The position numbers and the translations under genes were made by a program. A stretch of 64,000 bases of DNA from PMNU01 sp035479875 (GTDB lineage: Bacteria; Patescibacteriota; Saccharimonadia; Saccharimonadales; UBA4665): NCBI GenBank assembly GCA_035479875.1, contig DATIIH010000002.1:1-64000 (forward strand), read 5' to 3'. Shown piece after piece: positions 16,107-27,308 of the stretch. Position 1 is the stretch's first letter. Every line of letters begins with the position of its first letter. Below the pieces are notes generated by a model that searched no databases, was not told where the DNA came from, and saw only the letters and a list, made by a program, of their open reading frames with translations.

Positions 16107-16962
16107 CTGAGCATACCTCGTTTTCTGATTTACAGGTTTCGCAAATGAGTACGAGTTTGTTGCAGGATTTGATAGCACAATTTTCGTGATTGCTGGTTTT
16201 AGCTTGGCAGTGAATGCATGCACCTATTTGAGCGGCGTGATCGGAAAAGTCGACTTTTTTGCGGCCGTCAAAGACGTAGAGTGAGCCTTCCCACAGGCCG
16301 CCGTCACCATACGTTTCGCCATATTTGACGATGCCGCCGTCGAGTTGATATACGTCTTTAAAACCGCGCTTCTTCATGAGAGTGGTGAGGATTTCGCAGC
16401 GTACGCCGCCGGTGCAATAGGTAACTACGGGCTTGTCTTTAATATCATTGTACTTGTCGCCGGCCAGCTCATCTAAAAAGTCGCGCGTGGTTCGAGTGTC
16501 GGGCACGACAGCATTTTTAAACTTACCGATGCTCGCTTCGTGAGCGTTTCGGCCGTCAAAGAACACCACATCTTGGCCACGCTCGGCCACGAGTTTGTGC
16601 AGTTGCTCGGGCTTTAGGTGTTTGCCGCCGCCCACTACACCCTGCGCATTTACCTGCAGCTCGTCTGCCGCGCCAAAAGTCACGATTTCGTCGCGCACTT
16701 TTACCGACAATTTGGGGAAATGCTCACGGCTGCCATCGGACCACTTAAAAGTCGTTTCTTTAAACGCCGGATATGTTTTGGTTTCTTTAACATACGCCTT
16801 GAGGTCGGCCAGCTCACCACCCACGGTGCCATTTATGCCATGACGCGAAATTAAGATGCGGCCCTGCAAATTGAGCCGTTCGCAGAGCGTCTTTTGCCAA
16901 AGTTTAATAGCCTCGGGGTCGCTAATCGGCGCGAATTTATAGTAAAGCAATATCTTTTGCAT
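16066..16962 (-). CDS. trhO: tRNA uridine(34) hydroxylase TrhO (YceA-type rhodanese)
   Basis: 298 residues. The N-terminal acylphosphatase-like domain includes LQGRILISRHGINGTVGG; the rhodanese domain has its active loop in VVTYCTGGVRCE; a C-terminal cysteine-rich segment (CIHCQ, CAIKSC, CETC, CSDDC) probably binds zinc. TrhO uses O2 to hydroxylate U34 of tRNA, the first step to mo5U/cmo5U. TATACT lies 7 nt before the ATG, so the trhO-def-uvrC mRNA is probably leaderless. Confidence 0.93.
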   Translation of the reverse strand: MQKILLYYKFAPISDPEAIKLWQKTLCERLNLQGRILISRHGINGTVGGELADLKAYVKETKTYPAFKETTFKWSDGSREHFPKLSVKVRDEIVTFGAADELQVNAQGVVGGGKHLKPEQLHKLVAERGQDVVFFDGRNAHEASIGKFKNAVVPDTRTTRDFLDELAGDKYNDIKDKPVVTYCTGGVRCEILTTLMKKRGFKDVYQLDGGIVKYGETYGDGGLWEGSLYVFDGRKKVDFSDHAAQIGACIHCQAKTSNHENCAIKSCNKLVLICETCKSENEVCSDDCKIQLSTQAAN

Positions 16963-16969
16963 CAGGGAT

Positions 16970-16975
16970 AGTATA
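16970..16975 (-). promoter_or_regulatory. -10 box of a leaderless promoter (trhO-def-uvrC)
   Basis: TGC-TATACT followed by 7 nt and ATG; no Shine-Dalgarno. Confidence 0.65.
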
Positions 16976-17013
16976 GCACGCCTACCCCTGTTGTCCCAGC
17001 TCTACGTCGTTGC

Positions 17014-18129
17014 TTATGCATGTTGTCTAGTCTTGGCGATGGCATCGAACATGCGCATACCGAGCGCTATATTTGATTGATAGTCCTTTTCCGATCTATC
17101 ACCCCCAGACCAACACGCGCGGTAGGTGCCAAGCTCAATGCCATGATTTACCTCGAGCAAAGGATAGCGACCATCCGTAGCATGTTGCACAAAGTCTGCC
17201 CCAGCACCTAAACCACACCCCTTTCCAATAGCTCGAGAAACAGTGGGTAATTGCCGCCAAATGCCTTCGGGCAAAGCGGGCCTATCTGGGTCGATGTCAT
17301 GGGCGCGCAAAATACGCCGCTCGATGTCACTAATGGGGCGCCTGTTATCTCCCATAAGCGGGATACAGTCACCACCTTGGGCCATATTAGATCGTACATC
17401 CTTAGCATCCAGAAAATAGGGGCTGTCAGGATATTCAAAAGCTGCGCATACCCGACGACGATCTTCAAAAGAAGCCAGCGTGCGTCCAAGGGATGGCCGG
17501 GCTTGCGTTTGTATCCGCTTAGGACGCCAGAATGCTTTAGTATGCCCAGAGTAAATTAGGCCCGCTGCTAGTGCTTCTCCCGTGGGCCCTAGCACGACCC
17601 GATAGGACGTATAGCGATCACTCGGCGTGGAGATGAATTCGCGTAGTTCGCATTCTTCATCGCCTAGTTTCCCGTCCCGGTACGCTTGACGAACTCTCCG
17701 CGCTTGACGGACGCTCTCAATCAAGTATTTACCCGTTCCACCCTGAAGATGCACAGCGCTAAATACGTAGGGGCGCCGCAAAAAATCGTTATCTGCGCAA
17801 TCTTCTATATGAATTGCTCCTGGGCGGGTCAAACCGTCGTCAAATACGCCAGAACGTATTGCTCTGTCGCTCGCCTCAACCGAGTCCTGTGAGCTAAATA
17901 GGGTGAACGTGTCTGGGTCATCCAAAAGCGCTGGATTAAAGTGGCCATTGCGATCATTCAGTATTACTGCGCCTAGTCTCTGAGCATGCGGAATAAGCAC
18001 CTCGCCGGCAAGCTGTCGATTGATCTCATCTTGGTCGTCCAGCATGCTCGTCATACGACTGCGCGCTACACCCTCAAGAAGAGTGGGTGCCAATAGTTTG
18101 ACCCCCTCTAACGGCGATACTGTATTCAT
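17014..18129 (-). CDS. Hypothetical protein, possibly ATP-grasp-like
   Basis: 371 residues. The segments GGTGKYLIESVRQAR, CELREFISTPSDRYTSYRVVL and YPLLEVNHGIELGTYR recall the glycine loop, hinge (EFIxxPxxxYxxxRVxV) and LEVN metal-binding end of ATP-grasp ligases. The resemblance is by eye and incomplete, so the assignment is tentative. No membrane segments. It is divergent from the ABC exporter leader and preceded by its own leaderless promoter. Confidence 0.7.
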   Translation of the reverse strand: MNTVSPLEGVKLLAPTLLEGVARSRMTSMLDDQDEINRQLAGEVLIPHAQRLGAVILNDRNGHFNPALLDDPDTFTLFSSQDSVEASDRAIRSGVFDDGLTRPGAIHIEDCADNDFLRRPYVFSAVHLQGGTGKYLIESVRQARRVRQAYRDGKLGDEECELREFISTPSDRYTSYRVVLGPTGEALAAGLIYSGHTKAFWRPKRIQTQARPSLGRTLASFEDRRRVCAAFEYPDSPYFLDAKDVRSNMAQGGDCIPLMGDNRRPISDIERRILRAHDIDPDRPALPEGIWRQLPTVSRAIGKGCGLGAGADFVQHATDGRYPLLEVNHGIELGTYRACWSGGDRSEKDYQSNIALGMRMFDAIAKTRQHA

Positions 18130-18136
18130 CCGGGAT

Positions 18137-18142
18137 ATAATA
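18137..18142 (-). promoter_or_regulatory. -10 box of a leaderless promoter (ATP-grasp-like gene)
   Basis: TATTAT followed by 7 nt and ATG. The shifted hexamer TTATAT with 5 nt is also possible. Confidence 0.55.
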
Positions 18143-18183
18143 CAATATATACGGACATCTCACAACACGCGCTTGACACGTCG

Positions 18184-18254
18184 TTGTAAACAATGCTACA
18201 CATTTTTAGCGAAGGTGTTGACAGTACTGTTATAATTGTAAGCATTAATTGTAA
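18184..18254 (+). promoter_or_regulatory. Promoter/operator region of the ABC exporter
   Basis: An extended -10 (TG, one base, then TATAAT at 18231-18236) is directly preceded by the perfect palindrome ACAGTACTGT (18221-18230). The hexamer TTGTAA occurs three times (18184, 18236, 18249). A repressor site overlapping the -10 is plausible. The transcript should start near 18243, leaving a leader of about 180 nt. Confidence 0.5.
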
Positions 18255-18265
18255 CGCTAAGAAAG

Positions 18266-18425
18266 GACGGCCATGACCAGTACACTTTTCCAACCCGAGG
18301 TGGCCGTCTGCGCACGTTAGCGCCCGGCCTTACAACCCCTCACAAAAAGTACCCTAAAATCATCAAACCAATTATTGTTGGCCCCCTCGCGGGCCTGCGG
18401 TCCGCTTACAGAGGACGGACGCATT
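18266..18425 (+). promoter_or_regulatory. Structured leader of the ABC exporter mRNA (candidate translational attenuator)
   Basis: Three hairpins can form: GACGGCCA (18266-18273) with TGGCCGTC (18301-18308), burying the A of the upstream-ORF start codon; GGCCC (18380-18384) with GGGCC (18391-18395); and GTCCG (18400-18404) with CGGAC (18416-18420), which puts the exporter Shine-Dalgarno AGAGGA in its loop. CCGTC (18304-18308) could instead pair with GACGG (18414-18418) over that site. Competing pairings plus a short ORF are typical of drug-inducible attenuators; control itself is inferred. Confidence 0.45.
18273..18320 (+). CDS. Upstream ORF, 15 residues, in the ABC exporter leader
   Basis: A 15-codon ORF (MTSTLFQPEVAVCAR) with a good AAAGGA site 5-10 nt before the ATG. 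Its start and most of its length lie within or across the first leader hairpin, so translation would open that stem and change downstream pairing. It ends about 105 nt before the exporter start. No match to known Erm/Msr leader peptides is evident. Confidence 0.5.
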   Translation: MTSTLFQPEVAVCAR

Positions 18426-20210
18426 ATGACCAAACAAGCTAAACCCACCAAAGAAACCCTCCAGTTATACTGGCACCACGCCTGGCGTTACCCTAAATAC
18501 GTCATTGGCTTATTAGTGTCAATTCCGGTCACGGTAGTCATGTACCAGTTCTTACCGGGCCTTATTTTGGCGCGCGTCATTAGTCGCCTAGCTACGGGCC
18601 AGTTCCAGCCGCACCACGTATGGGCTAGCTTTGGTAGTAGCTTGGTCACCTACGGTCTACTGGTGCTCTTTGGCGGTGCGGTACTCTGGCGGATAGTCGA
18701 CACGCTAGTTTGGGCGCTCGAAGGACGCGTGGAGCGTGATATCGCCCAGCGCGTATTCCGTCACCTGGTTGCACAGGGGGCTAACTTCCACGCCAATCAT
18801 TTTGGCGGCTCACTAGTTTCGCAAACTAACAAACTTATGGGCAGTTATATCCGCTTTGCCGATACCACGGTATTCATGGTGCTACCGCTATTCGCCGCGA
18901 TTGTTACCGCCGTCGTAATCTTGACGCCGCGTGCGCCACAGTTTGCTATGGCGTTGCTTGGCTTTTGTATCTTTTACATGGTGAGTGCGGTATTCGTAAC
19001 GCGCAAGGTACGCAAATTGGGCGGCTTGCAAGCTGCGGCCGAAAGTCGGCAGACCGGCTACCTCGCCGACGCAGTTACTAATGTGATGGCTATAAAAAGT
19101 TTTGCTACCAGCCGCTTCGAACACCAACAGTTCGATAAGCGCACCAACGAAACGCGTTCACACCTGGTGAACTTGATGATCGCCTCACAGCAACAACAGG
19201 CTTACTTTAGTGTCGTAAGCAACATAATTTCGACGCTGTCGCTGACTATGGCCGTTATTGGCGTGTTGGTATTTAAGAGTAACGTGTCGACGGTGTACCT
19301 AATCTTGACGTATACCGCCAACATCAGCATGCAGCTGTGGAACTTTAGTAGCAGTGCGCTCCGCAACTACAACCGCTCGTTTGGTGACGCGGCCGAAATG
19401 GTGAGCATCCTGCAAATCACACCCGAGATCCTCGACCCTGAGCAACCCGAGAAGTCACGCATCGATGATGGTGAAATCGCCTTTAACGATGTTGTGTTTA
19501 CTCACGATGGTTCACAGGACTCACTGTTTACGCGCATGAACCTGCGAATAAAAGCCGGCGAAAAGATTGGCCTAGTGGGTCACTCTGGTTCAGGCAAAAC
19601 AACACTTACCCGTCTGCTGCTGCGCTTTAGCGACCTCGACGAAGGCGAGATCTTGATCGACGGCCAAAACATCGCGCACATAACCCAGGACGACCTCCGT
19701 TCACAAATTGCCTACGTACCGCAAGAACCACTCCTATTCCACCGCACCATCCGCGAAAACATCTCCTATGGCAGACCGAACGCTACAGATGCCGAGATAA
19801 CCGCTGCAGCTCACAAAGCGTACGCCCATGAGTTTATCAAGGACCTGCCGAAGGGCTACGACACGCTTGTAGGTGAACGCGGTGTCAAACTCAGTGGCGG
19901 CCAACGCCAACGCATTGTGATTGCCCGGGCCATCCTTAAAGACGCCCCGATCTTGGTACTCGACGAAGCCACCAGCGCGCTAGACAGTGAGAGCGAAAAG
20001 CTCATCCAGGCCGCACTTTGGGAGCTCATGAACGGTCGCACCGCTATCGTCATCGCTCACCGGCTAAGTACTATTCAGCGCATGGACCGCATTGTGGTGC
20101 TTGACCACGGCGAGATCATCGAAGAAGGTTCGCACACCGACCTGCTCAAGCACAAGGGCACCTACGCTAGGCTCTGGACCCACCAATCCGGCGGATTCAT
20201 AGAAGAATAG
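18426..20210 (+). CDS. ABC transporter, fused permease-ATPase exporter
   Basis: 594 residues: six-helix ABC_membrane domain (about 20-330) followed by an ATPase with Walker A GHSGSGKTT, Q-loop YVPQEP, signature LSGGQRQR, Walker B ILVLDEATSA and H-loop IAHRLS. This is the half-size type IV exporter layout (MsbA/LmrA-like), probably a homodimer moving drugs or lipids outward. The ATG with AGAGGA is preferred over upstream codons in the leader hairpins. It abuts a convergent DUF2127 gene with no spacer. Confidence 0.95.
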   Translation: MTKQAKPTKETLQLYWHHAWRYPKYVIGLLVSIPVTVVMYQFLPGLILARVISRLATGQFQPHHVWASFGSSLVTYGLLVLFGGAVLWRIVDTLVWALEGRVERDIAQRVFRHLVAQGANFHANHFGGSLVSQTNKLMGSYIRFADTTVFMVLPLFAAIVTAVVILTPRAPQFAMALLGFCIFYMVSAVFVTRKVRKLGGLQAAAESRQTGYLADAVTNVMAIKSFATSRFEHQQFDKRTNETRSHLVNLMIASQQQQAYFSVVSNIISTLSLTMAVIGVLVFKSNVSTVYLILTYTANISMQLWNFSSSALRNYNRSFGDAAEMVSILQITPEILDPEQPEKSRIDDGEIAFNDVVFTHDGSQDSLFTRMNLRIKAGEKIGLVGHSGSGKTTLTRLLLRFSDLDEGEILIDGQNIAHITQDDLRSQIAYVPQEPLLFHRTIRENISYGRPNATDAEITAAAHKAYAHEFIKDLPKGYDTLVGERGVKLSGGQRQRIVIARAILKDAPILVLDEATSALDSESEKLIQAALWELMNGRTAIVIAHRLSTIQRMDRIVVLDHGEIIEEGSHTDLLKHKGTYARLWTHQSGGFIEE

Positions 20211-20705
20211 CTAGGCGGCAGCCGGGGTGGGCGGCTGCTTCACCTTTTGCCACTCGCGCCAGACCAACCAGATAATGATGATGTCTAGAACTGTCAGGAA
20301 GCCCATCCCAAAGGTGGGCTTTACCACCATTAAGTACGCTTGATAGACCAAAAACAGCGTTAAAGCAACGAGCGCCCACGGATACGCCCATAGTTTTTGG
20401 CGCAGCAGCGCCGCTACCAAAGCCACTTTTACAGCGCCGTGTGTCAGTAAAAACAAAATGGCAAAGGTGTTATTCTCGGTAGCTAGGTGCGTGCCAAAGG
20501 TGGCGATATGGCTAGCAACAAAATCATGAGGGTCGTTGGCCAGCTCGTTTTGAGTAAGCACACGGGTAAGGTGCAGTATCGCCGATGATGGGATCACCAT
20601 CAGCAGCACCCCGCCCAAAAGTTCGATTGTGCCGTCAAAACCCTTAATAAAAAGACCAATTTCGTACGTCTTATCGAGTAGCGTTTTAGGGTGGAACCAA
20701 GGCAT
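20211..20705 (-). CDS. DUF2127 family membrane protein
   Basis: 164 residues with about four membrane helices; EIGLFIKGFDGTIELLGGVLL, FLLTHGAVKVALVAALLRQKLWAYPWAL and LTVLDIIIIWLVWREW match the DUF2127 pattern. Function unknown. It converges with the ABC exporter and diverges from an MFS gene, both probably leaderless. Confidence 0.88.
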   Translation of the reverse strand: MPWFHPKTLLDKTYEIGLFIKGFDGTIELLGGVLLMVIPSSAILHLTRVLTQNELANDPHDFVASHIATFGTHLATENNTFAILFLLTHGAVKVALVAALLRQKLWAYPWALVALTLFLVYQAYLMVVKPTFGMGFLTVLDIIIIWLVWREWQKVKQPPTPAAA

Positions 20706-20711
20706 GCCTTA

Positions 20712-20733
20712 ACTATACCATTGCTGCTATACT
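20712..20733. promoter_or_regulatory. Pair of divergent leaderless promoters (DUF2127 and MFS genes)
   Basis: Minus strand: TATAGT (20717 to 20712), 6 nt, ATG of the DUF2127 gene. Plus strand: TGC-TATACT (20728-20733), 7 nt, ATG of the MFS gene. The two -10 boxes are only 10 nt apart, so polymerase binding to one should exclude the other. Confidence 0.65.
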
Positions 20734-20740
20734 CGCTGGT

Positions 20741-21931
20741 ATGAAACAGGTGCTGCACCGCGGGCTCGTGGGCATTGCCACGTCGATGACAATGTCGTCG
20801 TTTGGCCTCAGCTTGATCTCGGTCTTTATACCGCTCTTGCTTCTGCGGCATGGGCTTTTGCTGTGGCAAGTGTGTGCCTTTTATGCGGCCTACGCCATTT
20901 GCAAGTTGCTACTCAACTTCCCGGCGATGCTACTCCTAAATCGACGGGGCGTGAGACTCGGGTTGACAGTTGGATATGTGGCCCGGGCTGCGTACCTTGG
21001 CACACTTTCTATCTACCTAGCTAACCACCACGCCTGGACGCTATTGTTGTTGCCGGTATTATTAGCGATCGACAACGCATTTGTATGGGGTGCCGAGCAC
21101 CTCTATATCTCACGCGCCATGGACGTACAACGCACTGGCCGTGATCTAGCCTCTATTAACGCCCTTGGCCAGATTGGTGGCGTTATTGCGCCTCTGGCAG
21201 GCAGCGCTATTGCAGTTTGGCTTGGACAGGCGTGGCTGGCTGGTGTCGCCGCCGCGTGCGTTATGGTAGCAGCCATACCGGTAAGCCGCTATGCACCTGG
21301 CAAGATGATTGCCACAAAAACCCTGCACTACAGTCTAAAATACGCGCCGCCGCGCGACCTCATTGCTAACTTCGGCTTTAACCTGAGTGTGGCAGTCGGC
21401 ACCATTGTGTGGCCATTTTACCTGGCGGTTGTGTTGCCTAATTTTCATTCCATCGGTTTAATTACTACTATCTCGGCAGCAATCGCTTTTACACTGCTCT
21501 TTGCAGCTGGCAGGCGGGGCGACAAAGGTAAAAATCGTGCTGTACTCAAAGAAGGTTCGGCGTTGACATCCCTCAGCCACGTAGCCCGGTTGCTGGCGGC
21601 AACGCCGTTTGGCTTCACCATTGTTTCGGCGCTGTATGCCACCGCTCTCAGCTACCAAAATATTCCGTGGAGCAGCCTGTATTACCGTCACGCCCGCGAA
21701 AACGGCATTAATTACATTATGAGTATGGAGATTATGTGCGACCTGGCAAATGTCTTGCTCTGGAGCGCACTGGGAACGGTAGCCTATCTTACGAGCAGCC
21801 ACTCCCACGCGTTGTTTATCGCTGCCTTCTGCATAGCCGCAGTATTCTCGTGGGCTTGCACGCTCATGACTGGTGACAGCCACTTGCTAACAAAGAGCTC
21901 GCCGGGGTTACCGACGAGCTCTTTGCAGTAA
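20741..21931 (+). CDS. Major facilitator superfamily transporter
   Basis: 396 residues, about 12 hydrophobic helices, with an early LLLNRRGVRLGLTVGYVARA loop resembling the MFS motif A (G-x-x-x-D-R-x-G-R-R) and a helix-4/5 segment SINALGQIGGVIAPLAGSAIA. Substrate cannot be inferred. The 3' end contains a perfect AAAGAGCTCG / CGAGCTCTTT stem inside the last codons, which could slow or end transcription before the convergent L25 gene. Confidence 0.85.
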   Translation: MKQVLHRGLVGIATSMTMSSFGLSLISVFIPLLLLRHGLLLWQVCAFYAAYAICKLLLNFPAMLLLNRRGVRLGLTVGYVARAAYLGTLSIYLANHHAWTLLLLPVLLAIDNAFVWGAEHLYISRAMDVQRTGRDLASINALGQIGGVIAPLAGSAIAVWLGQAWLAGVAAACVMVAAIPVSRYAPGKMIATKTLHYSLKYAPPRDLIANFGFNLSVAVGTIVWPFYLAVVLPNFHSIGLITTISAAIAFTLLFAAGRRGDKGKNRAVLKEGSALTSLSHVARLLAATPFGFTIVSALYATALSYQNIPWSSLYYRHARENGINYIMSMEIMCDLANVLLWSALGTVAYLTSSHSHALFIAAFCIAAVFSWACTLMTGDSHLLTKSSPGLPTSSLQ

Positions 21932-21940
21932 TAGCTAAAG

Positions 21941-22642
21941 CTACTTTTGCTCTTTTTGTTGGCCTTCGGCAGCCTTTTCGGCCTCGAGACCCTCGGCAGC
22001 TTCGCCGGCGTCGACATCTGCCACGGCTTCTTCTTCGGTGGCGTCGCCACCAGCAGCATCGTTAGCGGCGGCCAGGGCACTTGGTTCAAATACAGTAGCG
22101 AGCGGGTGGCTGAGGTCGGTTTTGATTGTCACACCCTCTGGCACAATAAGGTCGGCCACGGTTACGTGGTCGCCAACCGCTACAAGCACCTCACCGTTAA
22201 ACACCAACTCGTCGGGAAGTTTACTAGCAATCGCTTCAACTTCTACAACTTCGAGTTGGTGCAATACTACCAAGCCAGCACGCTCGGCCGGGCTCGAGTC
22301 GTTACCTTCATCAAACTTGATGTGTACTGGCACCTCGGCGTCAACCTTTTCGGTGGCGTTGACGGCGTTGAACACGATGTGCCGCAGCAGGTGCTTACGC
22401 GGATCAATGTCCACGCTCTTAATTAACGCTGTAAAGTGCTTATCACCAGCGGTTAGTTTAATAGGGTGATGTTTACCGGCAGCCTGGTAGGCCTTTGCCA
22501 GTGGTACGTAGTCACCCATCACGTGCACCGACGGCTTGCCGTGGTCGTGAATGACAGCCGGAATTTGGCCATTATCACGCAAACGTTTGACGGCTTTGCC
22601 GGTAACGTCGCGCGCAGAAAGTACGAGTAAAATTTGGTCCAT
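21941..22642 (-). CDS. rplY: Ribosomal protein bL25 (CTC type)
   Basis: 233 residues: N-terminal L25 5S rRNA-binding barrel (RDVTGKAVKRLRDNGQIPAVIH) and the TL5/CTC C-terminal domain (residues 95-190), then an acidic Ala/Glu-rich tail (about 195-233). The tail is longer than usual. CAGGAG lies before the ATG. It would bind 5S rRNA in the large subunit. Confidence 0.93.
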   Translation of the reverse strand: MDQILLVLSARDVTGKAVKRLRDNGQIPAVIHDHGKPSVHVMGDYVPLAKAYQAAGKHHPIKLTAGDKHFTALIKSVDIDPRKHLLRHIVFNAVNATEKVDAEVPVHIKFDEGNDSSPAERAGLVVLHQLEVVEVEAIASKLPDELVFNGEVLVAVGDHVTVADLIVPEGVTIKTDLSHPLATVFEPSALAAANDAAGGDATEEEAVADVDAGEAAEGLEAEKAAEGQQKEQK

Positions 22643-22695
22643 GTAATTAACTCCTGTTAGCGATGTCTACCCATCTGTAGCTAGTATAGCAAACA

Positions 22696-22704
22696 TGTTA
22701 CACT
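22696..22704 (+). promoter_or_regulatory. Extended -10 of a leaderless promoter with GTG start (DedA)
   Basis: TG, one base, then TACACT, followed by 7 nt and GTG. It supports GTG as the true start. Confidence 0.5.
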
Positions 22705-22711
22705 TACGGGA

Positions 22712-23335
22712 GTGGACGTAACGCATATTATCCAAAGTGGTGGCTTGCTTGCCATTGGCGCAATCATCTTTGCCGAGTCGGGCATGATGCTAGGATTCTT
22801 TTTACCTGGTGATACGTTACTCTTGAGCGCCGGCCTGCTCGCTTCGCAAGGCAAACTGCCGCTTGGCACTTTAATTGCCACCATCGCTGTGGCGGCGGTG
22901 CTGGGCGACAACACTGGTTACACTATTGGCAAAACGATGGGGCCGCGCTTGTTCCATAAAAAGGACGGTGTTTTGTTCCGCCACGAGTATGTAGTACGCG
23001 CCGAAACGTTTTTTGAAAAGCATGGCAGTAAAACCATGCTACTGGCACACTACATTCCGATTATCCGCAGCTTTGCACCTTTAGTAGCTGGGGTAGCAAA
23101 AATGCGCCGGCTGCAATTCTTTGTGTTTGACGCGGTTGGCGACATCTCGTGGGCTGCGATCACTACGCTCATTGGCTTCTGGTTTGGCAGCAAAATACCC
23201 AACCTCGACCATTACATCTTGCCAGTATTCATCGCGGTAGTCGTAATAAGCTTTGTGCCTACTATGTGGCATATTTTTGGCGATGCCGAAACACGCCAAC
23301 GGCTAGCCGCCATGTTACGACGTCGCAAAGGCTAA
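22712..23335 (+). CDS. DedA family membrane protein
   Basis: 207 residues, GTG start. Diagnostic features: FAESGMMLGFFLPGDTLLLSAG (the family's E and PGD), GDNTGYTIGK and the HYIPIIRSFAPLVAG motif with its conserved Arg. DedA proteins are implicated in phospholipid (undecaprenyl phosphate or aminophospholipid) flipping and proton-motive-force maintenance. It converges with uvrA, 7 nt between stops. Confidence 0.92.
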   Translation: MDVTHIIQSGGLLAIGAIIFAESGMMLGFFLPGDTLLLSAGLLASQGKLPLGTLIATIAVAAVLGDNTGYTIGKTMGPRLFHKKDGVLFRHEYVVRAETFFEKHGSKTMLLAHYIPIIRSFAPLVAGVAKMRRLQFFVFDAVGDISWAAITTLIGFWFGSKIPNLDHYILPVFIAVVVISFVPTMWHIFGDAETRQRLAAMLRRRKG

Positions 23336-23342
23336 CGGCCTA

Positions 23343-26153
<2,811 letters not shown>

Positions 26154-26191
26154 AAACAGTCTAAAATTATACCTCAAAAAAGGAGTTTAGG

Positions 26192-27295
26192 CTAGACCGC
26201 AGCTGCGGCTGGAGGAGTTGTGGGCGCTTCGGACCAGTAGGGATCTTGGAGTAACGCTTCGATTTGTTCGCGCGAACCACTGTCTGGCATTCTACCTTCT
26301 TTGATGTCGAGAAGGCGAACCGCCATAGCATAAGTCCCGCGCTGTTTGCGCGAACCGCCTCGCAGGAATTCTCTACCTGTAGATATAGCGTCATGGGCTT
26401 GGTCGTCACGAGTTTCTTGGATAGTCCGCAACGCTTCATCCGAAGGCCCACCGTGCTGGACTAAAATGGCAGTGGCATACGTCGGGAGGTGTTGCTCGAG
26501 GGCGTACGGCACGTTGGTGCCATGGCGCAAGATGCCACCCAGGCGTCCAAGCTCCTCGCACGCCGTCCGGGCTCTTCGATCTACATGTCTCTCAAGCCCT
26601 GGCTGGCCGAATACCACCTGATTCAAGGCCAACGATGCAGTGATACGGCCGTACCGCTCGGCGACACCGACCATAATATCAGGATCGTTTCGGGCTTCTC
26701 CGAACTGTATGGCGTTGTAGTGCGCTATGGTGCCTAGATCTCGTCCCATAGCGCTAGCGAGCGGCAAGTTGGTATCCAGCTCGAATCTCCCATGCATAAA
26801 AGCCGCCAGACGTACAGCTACCGAGTCATCTTGCGCCGGTTGGAGGTCGCCCAATAACGCACGACTAAGCCGATCATTAAAGCCCGCCACACTCTCTGGT
26901 GTACGACCGCGCTCGCCGTTCGGATCGCGCAGCGCTGTTTCGGCGGCACCCAGCATAGCCATCGTCAGGGTGCTGCACACTGCGCGTTCAGACCGAACTG
27001 CTCTGTCGGCCCTTCTCTCCGCTCGGCTGAGTCTGACATCGCCAGTCGCTATGCCGCCGATGTAAGCGTCTCCCCACGCACCCAGCGTCGCTCGTCGCAA
27101 TTCACCCAATAGTCGCCTTGGCCTATCAGGCAATGCCGGGAGCGGTACATAATCTCCGAGCCACGGCTGCATATCAGCCTGCAGCTGCGGGTCCATGCCG
27201 TCAAAAACAGCGTTATGGCTGCCGCGTATTCCAAATCTGTAAGAAAAGTAATCAACGGTTACTCGTGGAAGACAACCACCATATGGACCAATCAT
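26192..27295 (-). CDS. Hypothetical protein, 367 residues
   Basis: Unrecognised. Arg-rich and predominantly helical by composition, with an Ala/Pro C-terminal tail (APTTPPAAAAV) and no signal peptide. TATAAT 7 nt before the ATG marks an independent leaderless unit between sbcB and uvrA. It shares style (Arg-rich, Ala-rich, soluble) with the 13.9, 18.1 and 43 kb orphan proteins but no clear sequence similarity. Confidence 0.7.
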   Translation of the reverse strand: MIGPYGGCLPRVTVDYFSYRFGIRGSHNAVFDGMDPQLQADMQPWLGDYVPLPALPDRPRRLLGELRRATLGAWGDAYIGGIATGDVRLSRAERRADRAVRSERAVCSTLTMAMLGAAETALRDPNGERGRTPESVAGFNDRLSRALLGDLQPAQDDSVAVRLAAFMHGRFELDTNLPLASAMGRDLGTIAHYNAIQFGEARNDPDIMVGVAERYGRITASLALNQVVFGQPGLERHVDRRARTACEELGRLGGILRHGTNVPYALEQHLPTYATAILVQHGGPSDEALRTIQETRDDQAHDAISTGREFLRGGSRKQRGTYAMAVRLLDIKEGRMPDSGSREQIEALLQDPYWSEAPTTPPAAAAV

Positions 27296-27302
27296 GGCAC
27301 TT

Positions 27303-27308
27303 ATTATA
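27303..27308 (-). promoter_or_regulatory. -10 box of a leaderless promoter (27.3 kb orphan gene)
   Basis: TATAAT, 7 nt, ATG. It overlaps the last codons of sbcB. Confidence 0.65.

Noticed and set aside
18218..18223. TTGACA as -35 box of the ABC exporter promoter
   Set aside because: Only 7 nt separate it from TATAAT, far too short; the extended -10 is a better explanation.
21893..21925. Inverted repeat at the 3' end of the MFS gene as intrinsic terminator
   Set aside because: It is inside the coding end and no T-run follows on either strand; noted only in the gene entry.
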